From Caulobacter segnis (GTDB lineage Bacteria; Pseudomonadota; Alphaproteobacteria; Caulobacterales; Caulobacteraceae): a stretch of 64,000 nucleotides of DNA. This document shows, piece by piece, positions 26,791-36,021 of this stretch (its first letter is position 1; every line of letters starts with the position of its first letter). The notes under the pieces were generated by a model. The model searched no databases and had not been told where the DNA came from. It was given only the letters and a program-made list of their open reading frames with translations. Location of the stretch: the NCBI RefSeq assembly GCF_023935105.1, contig NZ_CP096040.1:1550001-1614000 (forward strand), given 5' to 3'. The position numbers were made by a program, and so were the translations under genes.

Positions 26791-29703
26791 ATGAAGACGC
26801 AAAACCAATATCGCCTCTGGCTGACGGCGTCCGCCGTCGCCCTGCTGGCCGCCAGCGCCACCCAGGCGCAAGCTCAAACTCCGGCCACGGCCGCCCCCAG
26901 CGACGCCGCCGTCGAGGAGGTGGTGGTCACCGGCATCCGCCAGAGCCTGCAGTCGGCCGTGCAGATGAAGAAGAACACCATGGAGGTGGTCGACTCCATC
27001 CGCGCCGAGGACATCGGCAAGCTGCCCGACCCCAACGTGGCCGAGACCCTGACCCGGATCCCGGGCGTGCAGGGCTATCGCTACGGCGGCGAGGGCGCCT
27101 CGCCGGTGGGCGTGGGCTCGGGCCTGACGATCCGGGGCCTGTCGGGCCAGACGGCCTCGCAGGTCGACGGCCGCTCGTATTTCACCGCCGGCGGCAGCGA
27201 GTTCAACATCGAGGGCGCCATCCCCGGCATGATCGCCGGCTTGGACGTCTACAAGAACCCCTCGGCCGAGCACATCGAGGGCGGCATCGGCGGCCTGATC
27301 GACATCAAGACCCGCAAGCCGCTGGACCTGCCCGATTTCTCGGGCAGCGCGGCGATCTCGGGCCGCTACAACGACATGGTCAAGTCGTGGCAGCCGGAAT
27401 ACTTCGCCCTGCTGTCGCAACGCTGGAACACCGGCGCCGGCGAGATGGGCCTGCTGCTGGCGGCCAACTACCAGAAGAGCTGGAACCGCTCGGACAACGC
27501 CCCGGGCCCTGGCGGCGCCAACCTGCGCCGGGTGATCCGCGCCGACAGCGCCGAGTACATCGGCAACGCCGCCTACAACCAGGCCTATGCCGGCCGCAGC
27601 GACGTCTCGTTCCTGGCCGATGTCGCCGATCCGCTGGCCCTCACGGCCGCCCAGCGCGCGGGCCTGGTCAACATGGCCGGCGTGCAGATCAACGTAAACG
27701 AGGAAGACATCCAGCGCACCCGCAAGGGCGTGTCGGGCGCCTTCCAGTGGAAGCCGCGCGCGGGCCTCGAGATCTATGTCGACGGCAACTACAACTCCTA
27801 CCTCTACCACCAGGGCTATCGGTTCCTGAACGGCGCCGACAGCCGCTATGTCCAGGGTCTGCAGACCAGCGCCTTCAGCACCACCGAGGGCCTGACCAGC
27901 CGCAACCGCAACGGCGGCGAGGATGTCTCCCTGGCCGGCCAGCGCTTCGCCAGCGGCACGTTCCTGGGCTCCAGCTTCACCTCGACCGGCGGTGACGAAC
28001 ACCGCCTCTATGAAACCTACATCCTGGCCGGCGGGGCCAAGTGGGCGCCGACCGACGACCTGGATCTGAAGCTGGACGTCTCGTACGTGAAGGCCGACCA
28101 GGAGCAGGACAACCGTTCGGTGGCCATGGTCCCGCGCGCGGGTCTGACCTGGGACGTGACCCGCACCGTGGGCCTGCCGCAGAAGGTCGCGATCAGCGGT
28201 CCGTCGCTGTCGAACCCGGCCAACTGGGTGTTGGGGACCTACGCCAACGGCACCGAGAACATCTATGACGACGTGGGCTACGCCGCCCAATTCGACGGCA
28301 AGCTGCGGATCCACGACAGCGTCTTCGAGGCCGTGAAGTTCGGGGCGCGCTACTACCGGAAAAAGTCGCGCTTCTACAACTACTCCTACAGCGGCAAGAA
28401 CCTGACGACCGACGGGCTGGGCCTGACGGCCAACCAGTCGAACGGCATCCTGGCCAGCAGCGTCCAGGATCTGGTCGCCGGCTCGCACACCAACTGGTTC
28501 GACGGCGAGGCCGGCTATTCCGGCGGCTTCCTGACCTTCAATCCCGACAGCCTGCTGGGCGACAATGTCCGCAACCGCTTCCCGCTGGCGGGCATACCGG
28601 CCGAGGACTCGATCCCCGAGGTGCTGCTGTCGCGCCGCAAGGCCGTCGAACAGACCTATGCCGGCTACGGCGTCGTCGACTTCGCGTTCCTGAACGACCG
28701 CATCCGCGGCAATGCCGGCGTTCGTGTCGTGCGCACCGAGCTGGACGCCCAGGCCCAGGTCACCGACTCCAGCAGCGGCGTGGCCGTGATCGTCCCGAAC
28801 AACAAGACCAACAGCTATACCGACGTCCTGCCGACCCTGAACATCACCGGCTATATCCAGGACGACCTGCTACTGCGCTTCGGCTTCGGCAAGGGCATGA
28901 CCCGTCCCAGCGTCGGCGACATCAACCCGACCGTCGTGGCCAACGTCACCAACGGCACGGGCTCGCAAGGCAACGCCAATCTGGCTCCGCTGCGCGCCAC
29001 CAGCTACGACCTGTCGCTAGAGAAATACTTCAGCAAGTCGGCCTACGCCTCGGCGGCGGTGTTCTACAAGGACGTGGCGGGCTTCGCCCTGGGCGTCGAG
29101 AACTGTCAGACCGTGGCGACGGCGCCGGCCTATACCGGCGCCACGCCCAACAACTGCGCGACCGGCCAGTACCGGATCACCACCTCGGTCAACGCCGATC
29201 CCGGCTACGCCAAGGGCGTCGAACTCGCGGCCCAGACCTTCTTCGACTACGACTTTGTCCCGGACTTCCTGCACAATTTCGGGGTCCAGGGGTCGTACAC
29301 CTGGGTCAAGACCGAGCTGCCGGTGCTGCTGTCGGGCGTGAAGGTCAATGTCCGCCAGCCGTTCCAGTCGGACCGCAACTGGAGCCTGGCCGGCCTCTAC
29401 GAGAACAAGCGCGTCTCGGCCCGCCTCGTCTACACCTATCGCTCCGACTATGTGCTGTTCGGCGTCTCGGCCAACCCGATCGATGGCCGCTACCTGAAGG
29501 GCTACGGCCTGCTGGACGCCTCGGTGAACATCAACCTGCGTGACGACCTCTCGCTGTCGGTCACGGCCTCGAACCTGACCAACAAGGCGCCCATCCGCTA
29601 CGTCGGCGAGCCGGGTAACGGCTACGACACCGACATCCTGCGCCAGTACTTCATGAACGGCCGGATCTACGGCCTGAGCCTTCGTTACAAGTTCGGCGGC
29701 TGA
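26791..29703 (+). CDS. TonB-dependent receptor, carbohydrate type (TBDR2)
   Basis: 970 residues. ATG 26791 follows GGGAGGGGA and gives a signal peptide (MKTQNQYRLWLTASAVALLAASATQAQA). An earlier open-frame start at 26671 lies in the leader. The TonB-box region is VEEVVVTGIRQSL; the plug has IGKLPDPNVAETLTRIPGVQ, GLTIRGLSGQTASQVDGR and EGGIGGLIDIKTRKPL, the sugar-receptor pattern shared with TBDR1. The barrel ends LRYKFGG, two glycines beyond the usual terminal aromatic. Divergence from the symporter-GH88-ROK operon and shared LacI-type operators make it the likely outer-membrane port for the same oligosaccharide. A strong terminator follows. Confidence 0.9.
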   Translation: MKTQNQYRLWLTASAVALLAASATQAQAQTPATAAPSDAAVEEVVVTGIRQSLQSAVQMKKNTMEVVDSIRAEDIGKLPDPNVAETLTRIPGVQGYRYGGEGASPVGVGSGLTIRGLSGQTASQVDGRSYFTAGGSEFNIEGAIPGMIAGLDVYKNPSAEHIEGGIGGLIDIKTRKPLDLPDFSGSAAISGRYNDMVKSWQPEYFALLSQRWNTGAGEMGLLLAANYQKSWNRSDNAPGPGGANLRRVIRADSAEYIGNAAYNQAYAGRSDVSFLADVADPLALTAAQRAGLVNMAGVQINVNEEDIQRTRKGVSGAFQWKPRAGLEIYVDGNYNSYLYHQGYRFLNGADSRYVQGLQTSAFSTTEGLTSRNRNGGEDVSLAGQRFASGTFLGSSFTSTGGDEHRLYETYILAGGAKWAPTDDLDLKLDVSYVKADQEQDNRSVAMVPRAGLTWDVTRTVGLPQKVAISGPSLSNPANWVLGTYANGTENIYDDVGYAAQFDGKLRIHDSVFEAVKFGARYYRKKSRFYNYSYSGKNLTTDGLGLTANQSNGILASSVQDLVAGSHTNWFDGEAGYSGGFLTFNPDSLLGDNVRNRFPLAGIPAEDSIPEVLLSRRKAVEQTYAGYGVVDFAFLNDRIRGNAGVRVVRTELDAQAQVTDSSSGVAVIVPNNKTNSYTDVLPTLNITGYIQDDLLLRFGFGKGMTRPSVGDINPTVVANVTNGTGSQGNANLAPLRATSYDLSLEKYFSKSAYASAAVFYKDVAGFALGVENCQTVATAPAYTGATPNNCATGQYRITTSVNADPGYAKGVELAAQTFFDYDFVPDFLHNFGVQGSYTWVKTELPVLLSGVKVNVRQPFQSDRNWSLAGLYENKRVSARLVYTYRSDYVLFGVSANPIDGRYLKGYGLLDASVNINLRDDLSLSVTASNLTNKAPIRYVGEPGNGYDTDILRQYFMNGRIYGLSLRYKFGG

Positions 29704-29731
29704 TCCTTTCGGCGCCACACCTCCCCCCTGC

Positions 29732-29764
29732 GGGCGTCGTCTTCGGACGGCGCCCTTCTTTTTT
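29732..29764 (+). terminator. Intrinsic terminator after TBDR2
   Basis: A ten-base-pair stem with one G-U pair (GGGCGTCGTC / GACGGCGCCC) closed by a TTCG tetraloop and followed by TTCTTTTTT. Confidence 0.92.
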
Positions 29765-29812
29765 GGGTGTAACTCGGAAATGGGCGTCCGCACTCGCGCT
29801 TAAGGCGATCCT

Positions 29813-29828
29813 TACGATGCGAATCGTA
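29813..29828. repeat. Inverted repeat TACGAT-gcga-ATCGTA before the hybrid kinase
   Basis: Six-base perfect arms around four bases, ending five bases before ATG 29834. It could be a regulator site, or a hairpin hiding the ribosome site if transcription starts upstream. If it is an operator, the later start at 29879 becomes more likely. Confidence 0.5.
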
Positions 29829-29833
29829 GGCCT

Positions 29834-31657
29834 ATGGAAAAGCGCCTCCCCAGTGGAGGCAGGGTTGGCGGGACCCGCATGTTGAAGAGGCCGACGGACG
29901 TCACCCAGCTCGACGGGCTGGTGCGCTATTCGCGTGGCGTGGCCTTGTCACGCCTGGCGCTGGTCGCCTGTTTCGTCCTGCTGCTGCTGATGTTCACGCC
30001 CTGGCGGATGGCCGGCCTGGGGGTTCTGGAGTTCGGTCTCTACTTCGCGCTGTTCCTGGCCACCGAGCTGGCCCTGCGCGATCCGGATCCGGAACGGGCG
30101 CACCGACGCCTGGCCCTGCAGTCGGACGTCCTGATGTTCCTGTTGGTCACCAATGCCTGCTGGCTGGCCACGCAGATCCGGCTCTACGAGGGACCTCAGT
30201 TGCAGGTCGAGGCCGCGTTGCTGGCGATCTGCGTGCTGCTGTTCGCTGCCTTGCGGGTGCATCTGACCCGGGTCAGCTACCTGATCGGCGTGGTCCCGCC
30301 GTCCCTGACCCTGATCTGGATCGCCATCGACTGGAGCGATCCGTTCCGGCTCAGCCACTACACGCTGGCCATGGCGCTGTTCGTGGCGGCGGTGCTGGTG
30401 GTGACGGCGCGGCAGCAGGCGACGGACCGGGCCCTGACCAGAGCCCTGCGCGACCTGACCCGCAATCATGTAGCTCTGACCCAGGCGATGCATGAGAGCC
30501 GCGCGGCCAACCGCGCCAAGAGCGAGCTGCTGGCCGTGGCCAGCCACGAGATCCGCACGCCGCTGAACGCCATACTCGGCTTTGCCCGCGCCCTGAAGGG
30601 CGAGAGCCTGACCCCGCGCCAGGCGGATCTGGCCGAAAGCGTCGTGGAAAGCGGCGAGCAGCTGACCCGGCTGCTGAACGGTGTCCTCGACCAGGCCCGG
30701 GCGGACCCGCTGCGGGCCAAGCTGGACCTCGCGCCGCTGGACCTGCGGGCCCTGGCGCGGTCGGTGGTGCGGGTGTGGAACGGCCACGCCCGCGCGATCG
30801 GCGTCACCCTGACTCTGGAGGACGCGGACCCGACCCTGTCGTTCCTGGTGGTCGCCGACCTGGTGCGGGTGGAGCAGACGCTGGTCAACCTCGTCTCCAA
30901 CGCCCTGGGCGCGGTGTCGGCGGGCGGACGCGTCACCCTGCGTCTGGCGGGCGTCGTCGAGGGCGAGGCCTTGCGCGTGCTGGTCGAGGTCGCCGACACC
31001 GGCCCACCGATTCCGGCGGAGGATCGCGCGCGGGTGTTCGAGGCCTGGGACCAGACCGAGCGCGGCCGCGTTCAGGGCGGCACCGGCGCGGGTCTGCGGG
31101 TTTGCGCCCAGAACCTGGCGTTGATGGGGGGCGAAATCGCGGTCGATCCGCCCAACGCGACCCTGGCCGTCGCCCAGGGCGGGCGGGGCGGGGCGGTGTT
31201 CTGGTTCGCCTTCGCCGCGCCGATCCATCGTCCCCGGCCCGCGCCTGTCCCGTTAGACAGAACCGGCCGTGACGAGATCCGGGTGCTGGCGGCGGAGGAC
31301 AACGCCGCCAATCGCAAGGTGCTGGCGCTGGCGCTGGAGAACGCGCCCGTGGCCCTGACCTTCGCCGAGGACGGGGCGTTGGCCCTGGACCTGTGGCGCG
31401 GGGGCGTCTTCGACCTGATCCTGATGGATGTGAACATGCCGGTGCTGGGCGGGCGCGAGGCGGTGCGCGAGATCCGTCGCGTCGAGCCGGCCGGGACCCG
31501 GATCCCGATCTGGATGCTGACCGCCAACGTCTTTCCCGAGGATGTCGTCCGCTATCGCGAGGACGGCGCCGACGGCGTGCTGCGCAAGCCGCTGGACGTG
31601 GCGGCGCTGTACGCTCTGTTGGCCGAGATCGCCCAGAAGCGGATGGCCGACGCCTGA
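29834..31657 (+). CDS. Hybrid sensor histidine kinase with receiver domain
   Basis: 607 residues from ATG 29834; an in-frame ATG at 29879 (MLKRPTD) is an alternative. About six membrane helices fill residues 37-200 with only short loops, so there is no clear periplasmic sensor domain. A short linker leads to the phosphoacceptor motif VASHEIRTPLNAILGF (His238), the ATP-binding domain (NLVSNALGAV, VADTGPPI, GGTGAGLRV) and a receiver (VLAAEDNAANRK, LILMDVNMP with Asp532, MLTAN, KPLD). There is no DNA-binding output, so phosphate must pass to another protein. It sits between TBDR2 and the GH53 gene, which suggests a link to polysaccharide use, but the signal is unknown. Confidence 0.9.
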   Translation: MEKRLPSGGRVGGTRMLKRPTDVTQLDGLVRYSRGVALSRLALVACFVLLLLMFTPWRMAGLGVLEFGLYFALFLATELALRDPDPERAHRRLALQSDVLMFLLVTNACWLATQIRLYEGPQLQVEAALLAICVLLFAALRVHLTRVSYLIGVVPPSLTLIWIAIDWSDPFRLSHYTLAMALFVAAVLVVTARQQATDRALTRALRDLTRNHVALTQAMHESRAANRAKSELLAVASHEIRTPLNAILGFARALKGESLTPRQADLAESVVESGEQLTRLLNGVLDQARADPLRAKLDLAPLDLRALARSVVRVWNGHARAIGVTLTLEDADPTLSFLVVADLVRVEQTLVNLVSNALGAVSAGGRVTLRLAGVVEGEALRVLVEVADTGPPIPAEDRARVFEAWDQTERGRVQGGTGAGLRVCAQNLALMGGEIAVDPPNATLAVAQGGRGGAVFWFAFAAPIHRPRPAPVPLDRTGRDEIRVLAAEDNAANRKVLALALENAPVALTFAEDGALALDLWRGGVFDLILMDVNMPVLGGREAVREIRRVEPAGTRIPIWMLTANVFPEDVVRYREDGADGVLRKPLDVAALYALLAEIAQKRMADA

Positions 31658-31674
31658 AGCGGCGCTTGTCTTAA

Positions 31675-31685
31675 TTGTACGATAA
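31675..31685. promoter_or_regulatory. FadR/GntR-like operator TTGTACGATAA
   Basis: It is identical to the site at 1038 and lies 51 bases before the GH53 start. The preceding GCGCTTGTCTTA recurs upstream of TBDR3 near 33098. Confidence 0.55.
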
Positions 31686-31736
31686 ATGATAGTCCCCGCC
31701 TTGCGACGCCTTCGAAGCGATCGCGACGGAGGAAAC

Positions 31737-33095
31737 ATGACCCCCCAGCGCTCGAACGCCCGCGCCTCGCTGATCGCCCTCTCGCTGGCGGCTTTGCTGG
31801 CCTCGCCCGTGCATGCAGCGCCCCAAACCTACCTGGGCGTGGACATCTCCTACGCCAACGAGATGGAAGACTGCGGAGCGGTCTATCGCGCGGGTGGCAA
31901 GACGGTCGAGCCCTACGCCTTCTTCAAGTCGGCCGGAGCCAATGTCGCGCGGATCCGGATCTGGAACGACCCGGACTGGACGCCGTATTCGAACCTGAAG
32001 GACGTCAAGCGCAGCATCGCCAAGGCCCGCAAGGCCGGCCTGCAAGTGCTGCTGGACTTCCACTATTCCGACGACTGGGCCGACGGCGACAAGCAGATCG
32101 CGCCCAGGGCCTGGGCCAGGCTGTCGACGCCGGATCAGGCCAAGGCGCTGTACGCCTTCACCCGGAACACCCTGGCCGAGCTGGATCGCGAGGGGCTGAT
32201 GCCCGACCTTGTCCAGGTGGGCAACGAGACCAACGGTGAGATCGTCTCCAGCCTGGCCAAGGCCAAGGAGCCGATCAATTGGGACCGCAACGCCTTGCTG
32301 TTCAACGCCGGGATCAAGGCCGTGCGCGACGCCGGCGCGGCCTCGGCGATCAAGCCGCGGATCATGCTGCACATCGCCCAGCCCGAGAACGTCGAGCCCT
32401 GGTTCGCGGCGGCGGAAAAGGCCGGCGTCACCGACTTCGACCTGATCGGGATCAGCTACTACAGCAAGTGGTCCAAGCGCTCGATGGCGCAGCTGGGCCA
32501 GACCATCAACCGCCTGCGTCACCTGTACTCGGCCGACGTGCTGGTGGTCGAGACGGCCTATCCGTTCACCAATGACGGCGCCGACAGCTCGCCCAACCTG
32601 TTGGGCGCCGACTCGCTGATCGCCGGCTATCCGGCCACCCCGGCGGGCCAGAAGAAGTACCTGACCGACCTGACCCAGCTGGTCTACGCCAATGGCGGGG
32701 TCGGGGTGGTCTATTGGGAGCCGGCCTGGCTCTCGACCAAGTGCAAGACCCGCTGGGGCCAGGGCTCCAATTGGGAGAACGCGGCCCTGTTCGACTTCAA
32801 GGGCCAGGCCCTGGAAGGCGTCGACTGGCTGAAGGCGCCCTACGTCATGCCCATGGACGTCACCTTCCGCGTCGTCGCCCACGGCGAGGCCGCGCGCTTC
32901 ATCGACGGCGACTTCCTGGGCGGGGTCGGTCCGCGTCCGATGACGCTGGAGAACGGCGCCTGGACCTATCGCACCCGGCTGATGCCCGGCGCTTCGGTGA
33001 CGGCCGCCACGGCGACCGACCCGGCGACCGTCGGCGACGCCCAGGCCGAGGCGGCGATCGTGGGGAAGGGCGCGACGGTCATTCCACTGAAATGA
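31737..33095 (+). CDS. GH53 endo-beta-1,4-galactanase, exported
   Basis: 452 residues. ATG 31737 follows GGAGGAAA and starts a Sec signal ending SPVHA. The GH53 barrel opens TYLGVDISYANEMEDCGAVY and contains ARIRIWNDP, LLDFHYSDDWADG, VGNETNGE (acid/base Glu164), SYYSKW and VVETAYPF (nucleophile Glu272), a full catalytic set. The family cuts internal beta-1,4-galactan bonds of pectic arabinogalactan I. After about residue 365 a beta-rich tail of roughly 85 residues (MDVTFRVVAHGEAARF onward) is not part of the usual barrel. It sits between an operator at 31675 and TBDR3, which probably imports its products. Confidence 0.92.
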   Translation: MTPQRSNARASLIALSLAALLASPVHAAPQTYLGVDISYANEMEDCGAVYRAGGKTVEPYAFFKSAGANVARIRIWNDPDWTPYSNLKDVKRSIAKARKAGLQVLLDFHYSDDWADGDKQIAPRAWARLSTPDQAKALYAFTRNTLAELDREGLMPDLVQVGNETNGEIVSSLAKAKEPINWDRNALLFNAGIKAVRDAGAASAIKPRIMLHIAQPENVEPWFAAAEKAGVTDFDLIGISYYSKWSKRSMAQLGQTINRLRHLYSADVLVVETAYPFTNDGADSSPNLLGADSLIAGYPATPAGQKKYLTDLTQLVYANGGVGVVYWEPAWLSTKCKTRWGQGSNWENAALFDFKGQALEGVDWLKAPYVMPMDVTFRVVAHGEAARFIDGDFLGGVGPRPMTLENGAWTYRTRLMPGASVTAATATDPATVGDAQAEAAIVGKGATVIPLK

Positions 33096-33114
33096 CAGCG
33101 CTTGTCTTATGCGA

Positions 33115-33126
33115 TTGATATGATAA
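33115..33126. promoter_or_regulatory. Weak FadR/GntR-like site TTGATATGATAA
   Basis: It resembles the sites at 1038 and 31675 (TTG…GATAAATG) but has one extra base in the centre. GCGCTTGTCTTA just upstream is shared with 31663. It lies 107 bases before TBDR3. Confidence 0.3.
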
Positions 33127-33233
33127 ATGGAACCCGTGGCGCTCGCGGGAGCGCCTGACGCGATTCCGCGTCGCCACAAGGCAGTCGCGCCATCCACGAA
33201 GCGCGACGCCGTTCTCATTCAGGGGGAACTCAC

Positions 33234-35876
33234 ATGACTCGTCATGCCATTCTGCTCGCCGCTGTCAGCGGCATCGCTCTGACGTCGGCCGCAGGCGTCC
33301 ACGCCCAAACCACCGAAAGCTCGCAGGTCGAGGAAGTCGTCGTCACCGGCGTCCGCAAAAGCCTGCGCGACGCCTTGGCCGTAAAGCAGGGCTCCGACAA
33401 GGTCGTCGAAGCCATCTCGGCCAAGGACATCGGCGTCCTGCCCGACGTGACCATCGCCGAGTCCATCGCCCGCCTGCCGGGCGTCAACGCCACGCGCGAC
33501 CGCGGCAACGACAGCCAGGCGGTCGTCCGGGGCCTGGGCGCGCGCCTGGTGCTGGGCACCATCAACAACCGCGAGGTCGCCTCGTCGGAACCCGACCGCA
33601 ACGTCCGCTGGGAGATCTATCCTTCCGAAGTCGTCTCGGGCGTCGAGGTCTACAAGTCGCAGTCGGCCGACCTGATCGCCGGCGGCGTCGCCGCGACCAT
33701 CAACATCAACACCATCGCTCCGCTGGACTATCGCGGCCCCGAGTTCGTGCTGCGCGCCGGCCCGGTGTTCTATGACGGCGGCAAGGACATCCCGAACTAC
33801 AAGACGACCGGCTATCGCGGCTCGGGTTCGTGGGTCCACAAGCTGAACGACGACCTGGCCGTCGTCGTCGGCGTCACCGCCCAGCGCCAGAAGAACGGCT
33901 ATGGCTCGTTCACGGGCTGGGGCTACAACGACAGCAACGCGCGTCCGCCCGCCGGGGCCAGCGACTACAGCAGCGACGTCAATCATGACGGCAAGGTCGA
34001 CTACACGCCCTGGGGCGCGCAGATGTCGGCCAGCCGCATCGACCAGAAGCGCACCGGGATCTCCGGCGGCCTGCAGTACAAGCCGACCGACCATTTCGAG
34101 CTGAAGGCCGACGCCCTCTATTCGAAGATCAAGATCATCGAGGTCCAGGACCAGACCGTCTGGGGCGCCAACAACTGGGGCAACTGGAACACCGGCACGG
34201 GCAACATCGGCTGGAACGACGGCGTCTACAACGCGCCGGGCGCGTCCTACACGCTGATCAACAACGCCGTCGTGGCCGCCCGCCTGCCGTTCAGCTCGGT
34301 GCAGACCGTGCTGGCCAAGTACAGCGAGGACAAGGACCTGTTCGCCGGCGGCCTGAACGGCAAGTGGACCGGCGACCAATGGACCGTCACCGGCGACGTC
34401 TCGTACTCGAAGGCCAAGCGGACCAACACCTGGAAGGCCGTGCGCTTCGAAGCCTGGCCGGACTGGACGTCCTTCGACTGGCGGGCCGGCGTGACGCCGA
34501 CGATCACCACCAGCCAGGAGAGCATCAAGCTCAGCCAGACGGCGGACCTGGCCGGCTCGCATGACGGCCCCGAACACCTGAACGACGAACTGAAGGCCGC
34601 GGCCCTGGACTTCACCCGCGACTTCGGCGGTGACGGCTTCTTCAAGAGCGTGCAGTTCGGCGTCCGGGCTTCGGACCGCACCAAGGACCATGTCAGCTTC
34701 AGCTTCGCCCCGTCGGCCACCGGCGCGACGATCCCGACCAACCTGCTGACCGCCTACACGCTCAGCGGCGGCGCCAACGTCCCGGCGCTGCTGACCGGCG
34801 ACATCGACAAGATCGCCGTGGTCGCCTACGGCGCCAACGCCTTCGACGTCTCCAAGGCGACCGAAGAACTGGCCGAGCGCTGGTCGGTCAACGAGAAGGT
34901 CTACGAAGGCTACGCCAAGCTGAACTTCGCGGGCGACAGCGTCGGCGGTTCGTGGGTTTCCGGCAATGTCGGCGCGCGCGTGGTGCACACCGAGACCAGC
35001 AGCGACGGCATGCAGCAGGACACCGCAAGCGCCTTCAAGGCCGTGACGGTCGACAACGACTACACCGACATCCTGCCCTCGGCGAACGCCAAGTTCGACT
35101 TCGGCGATGGCAAGATCGTCCGCCTGGGCCTGGCCAAGGTGATCGCGCGTCCGCCGCTGGACGAACTGCGCGCCAGCCGCACCCTGGCCAATTGGTCGCC
35201 GTGGACCGGCAGCGCCGGCAATCCCAAGCTGAAGCCGTTCGAGGCCATCCAGTTCGACGCCTCGGCCGAATATTACTTCCGTCCCGAAGCCCTGGTGGCG
35301 CTGTCCTACTACTACAAGGACGTCGACAGCTATATCGGCTGGAAGCAGACGCCGGCTACCTTCGGCGGCCAGACCTATACGGTCGCCAGCCCGGCCAACG
35401 GCGGCAGCGGCTACATCCAGGGCGTCGAGCTGACGTTCCAGACGCCGTTCTTCTTCCTGCCGGGCCCGCTCAGCAAGTTCGGCATCTATTCGAACTACGC
35501 CTTCGTGGACTCGGACCTGAAGGAGTTCTCGCCGGCCAACAATCCGCTGCGGATGACGGGCCTGGCCAAGAACACCGCCACGGTCGACCTGTGGTACGCC
35601 AACGGCCCGATCGAGGCGCGCCTGGGCTGGAAGTACCACTCGCCGATGACGGTCATCTACGGCTGGAACGGCTCGGACCTGCAGACCCTGGAGAGCGAGA
35701 AGACCCTCGACTTCAGCTCCTCGTACAAGATCAACGAGGCCTTCAGCGTCCGCTTCCAGGTCAACAACCTGACCAATGAAGCGCTGCGGATGTACCGCGA
35801 CAACGATCCCAACCGGATCGGCCGCTACGACAGCTACGGCCGTCGCTACCTGGTCGACTTCACGGTCAAGTTCTAG
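33234..35876 (+). CDS. TonB-dependent receptor, carbohydrate type (TBDR3)
   Basis: 880 residues from ATG 33234, with AGGGGGAA upstream and a signal peptide (MTRHAILLAAVSGIALTSAAGVHA). The TonB-box region is VEEVVVTGVRKSLRDALAVK; the plug has IGVLPDVTIAESIARLPGV and AGGVAATININTIAPLDYRG, again the sugar-receptor type. The barrel ends VDFTVKF. It lies directly after the GH53 gene and before a GH2 gene, so import of beta-1,4-galacto-oligosaccharides is the likely role. A hairpin and a strong intrinsic terminator follow within 125 bases. Confidence 0.9.
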   Translation: MTRHAILLAAVSGIALTSAAGVHAQTTESSQVEEVVVTGVRKSLRDALAVKQGSDKVVEAISAKDIGVLPDVTIAESIARLPGVNATRDRGNDSQAVVRGLGARLVLGTINNREVASSEPDRNVRWEIYPSEVVSGVEVYKSQSADLIAGGVAATININTIAPLDYRGPEFVLRAGPVFYDGGKDIPNYKTTGYRGSGSWVHKLNDDLAVVVGVTAQRQKNGYGSFTGWGYNDSNARPPAGASDYSSDVNHDGKVDYTPWGAQMSASRIDQKRTGISGGLQYKPTDHFELKADALYSKIKIIEVQDQTVWGANNWGNWNTGTGNIGWNDGVYNAPGASYTLINNAVVAARLPFSSVQTVLAKYSEDKDLFAGGLNGKWTGDQWTVTGDVSYSKAKRTNTWKAVRFEAWPDWTSFDWRAGVTPTITTSQESIKLSQTADLAGSHDGPEHLNDELKAAALDFTRDFGGDGFFKSVQFGVRASDRTKDHVSFSFAPSATGATIPTNLLTAYTLSGGANVPALLTGDIDKIAVVAYGANAFDVSKATEELAERWSVNEKVYEGYAKLNFAGDSVGGSWVSGNVGARVVHTETSSDGMQQDTASAFKAVTVDNDYTDILPSANAKFDFGDGKIVRLGLAKVIARPPLDELRASRTLANWSPWTGSAGNPKLKPFEAIQFDASAEYYFRPEALVALSYYYKDVDSYIGWKQTPATFGGQTYTVASPANGGSGYIQGVELTFQTPFFFLPGPLSKFGIYSNYAFVDSDLKEFSPANNPLRMTGLAKNTATVDLWYANGPIEARLGWKYHSPMTVIYGWNGSDLQTLESEKTLDFSSSYKINEAFSVRFQVNNLTNEALRMYRDNDPNRIGRYDSYGRRYLVDFTVKF

Positions 35877-35882
35877 CCCGAC

Positions 35883-35917
35883 GCCCGATCCCGCCGGCAT
35901 TCGCCGGAGGATCGGGC
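35883..35917 (+). repeat. Inverted repeat without T-tract after TBDR3
   Basis: GCCCGATCC (35883-35891) pairs with GGATCGGGC (35909-35917), with a smaller CCGG/CCGG pairing inside. No T-run follows, so it may stabilise the 3' end rather than terminate. A true terminator lies 50 bases on. Confidence 0.6.
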
Positions 35918-35965
35918 AAGGCAAAACTCTAGGGCGTCACTTCCTCCCCGACGTTCCTTGCGCTG

Positions 35966-35999
35966 GGGGAGGGGGCCTTTGCCTCCTCCCCTTCTTTTT
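35966..35999 (+). terminator. Intrinsic terminator between TBDR3 and GH2
   Basis: An 11-base-pair stem with one G-U pair (GGGGAGGGGGC / GCCTCCTCCCC), loop CTTT, then TTCTTTTT. The T-run ends 22 bases before the GH2 ATG, so no separate promoter fits after it. Confidence 0.9.
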
Positions 36000-36021
36000 G
36001 AGTTCGTGAGAGGCTTTCCCG

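Noticed and set aside
33219-35924. A 901-codon open frame antisense to TBDR3, and similar long antisense frames under other TBDR, GH2 and GH97 genes
   Set aside because: All lie opposite well-supported genes in a fixed frame relation and show no protein motifs.
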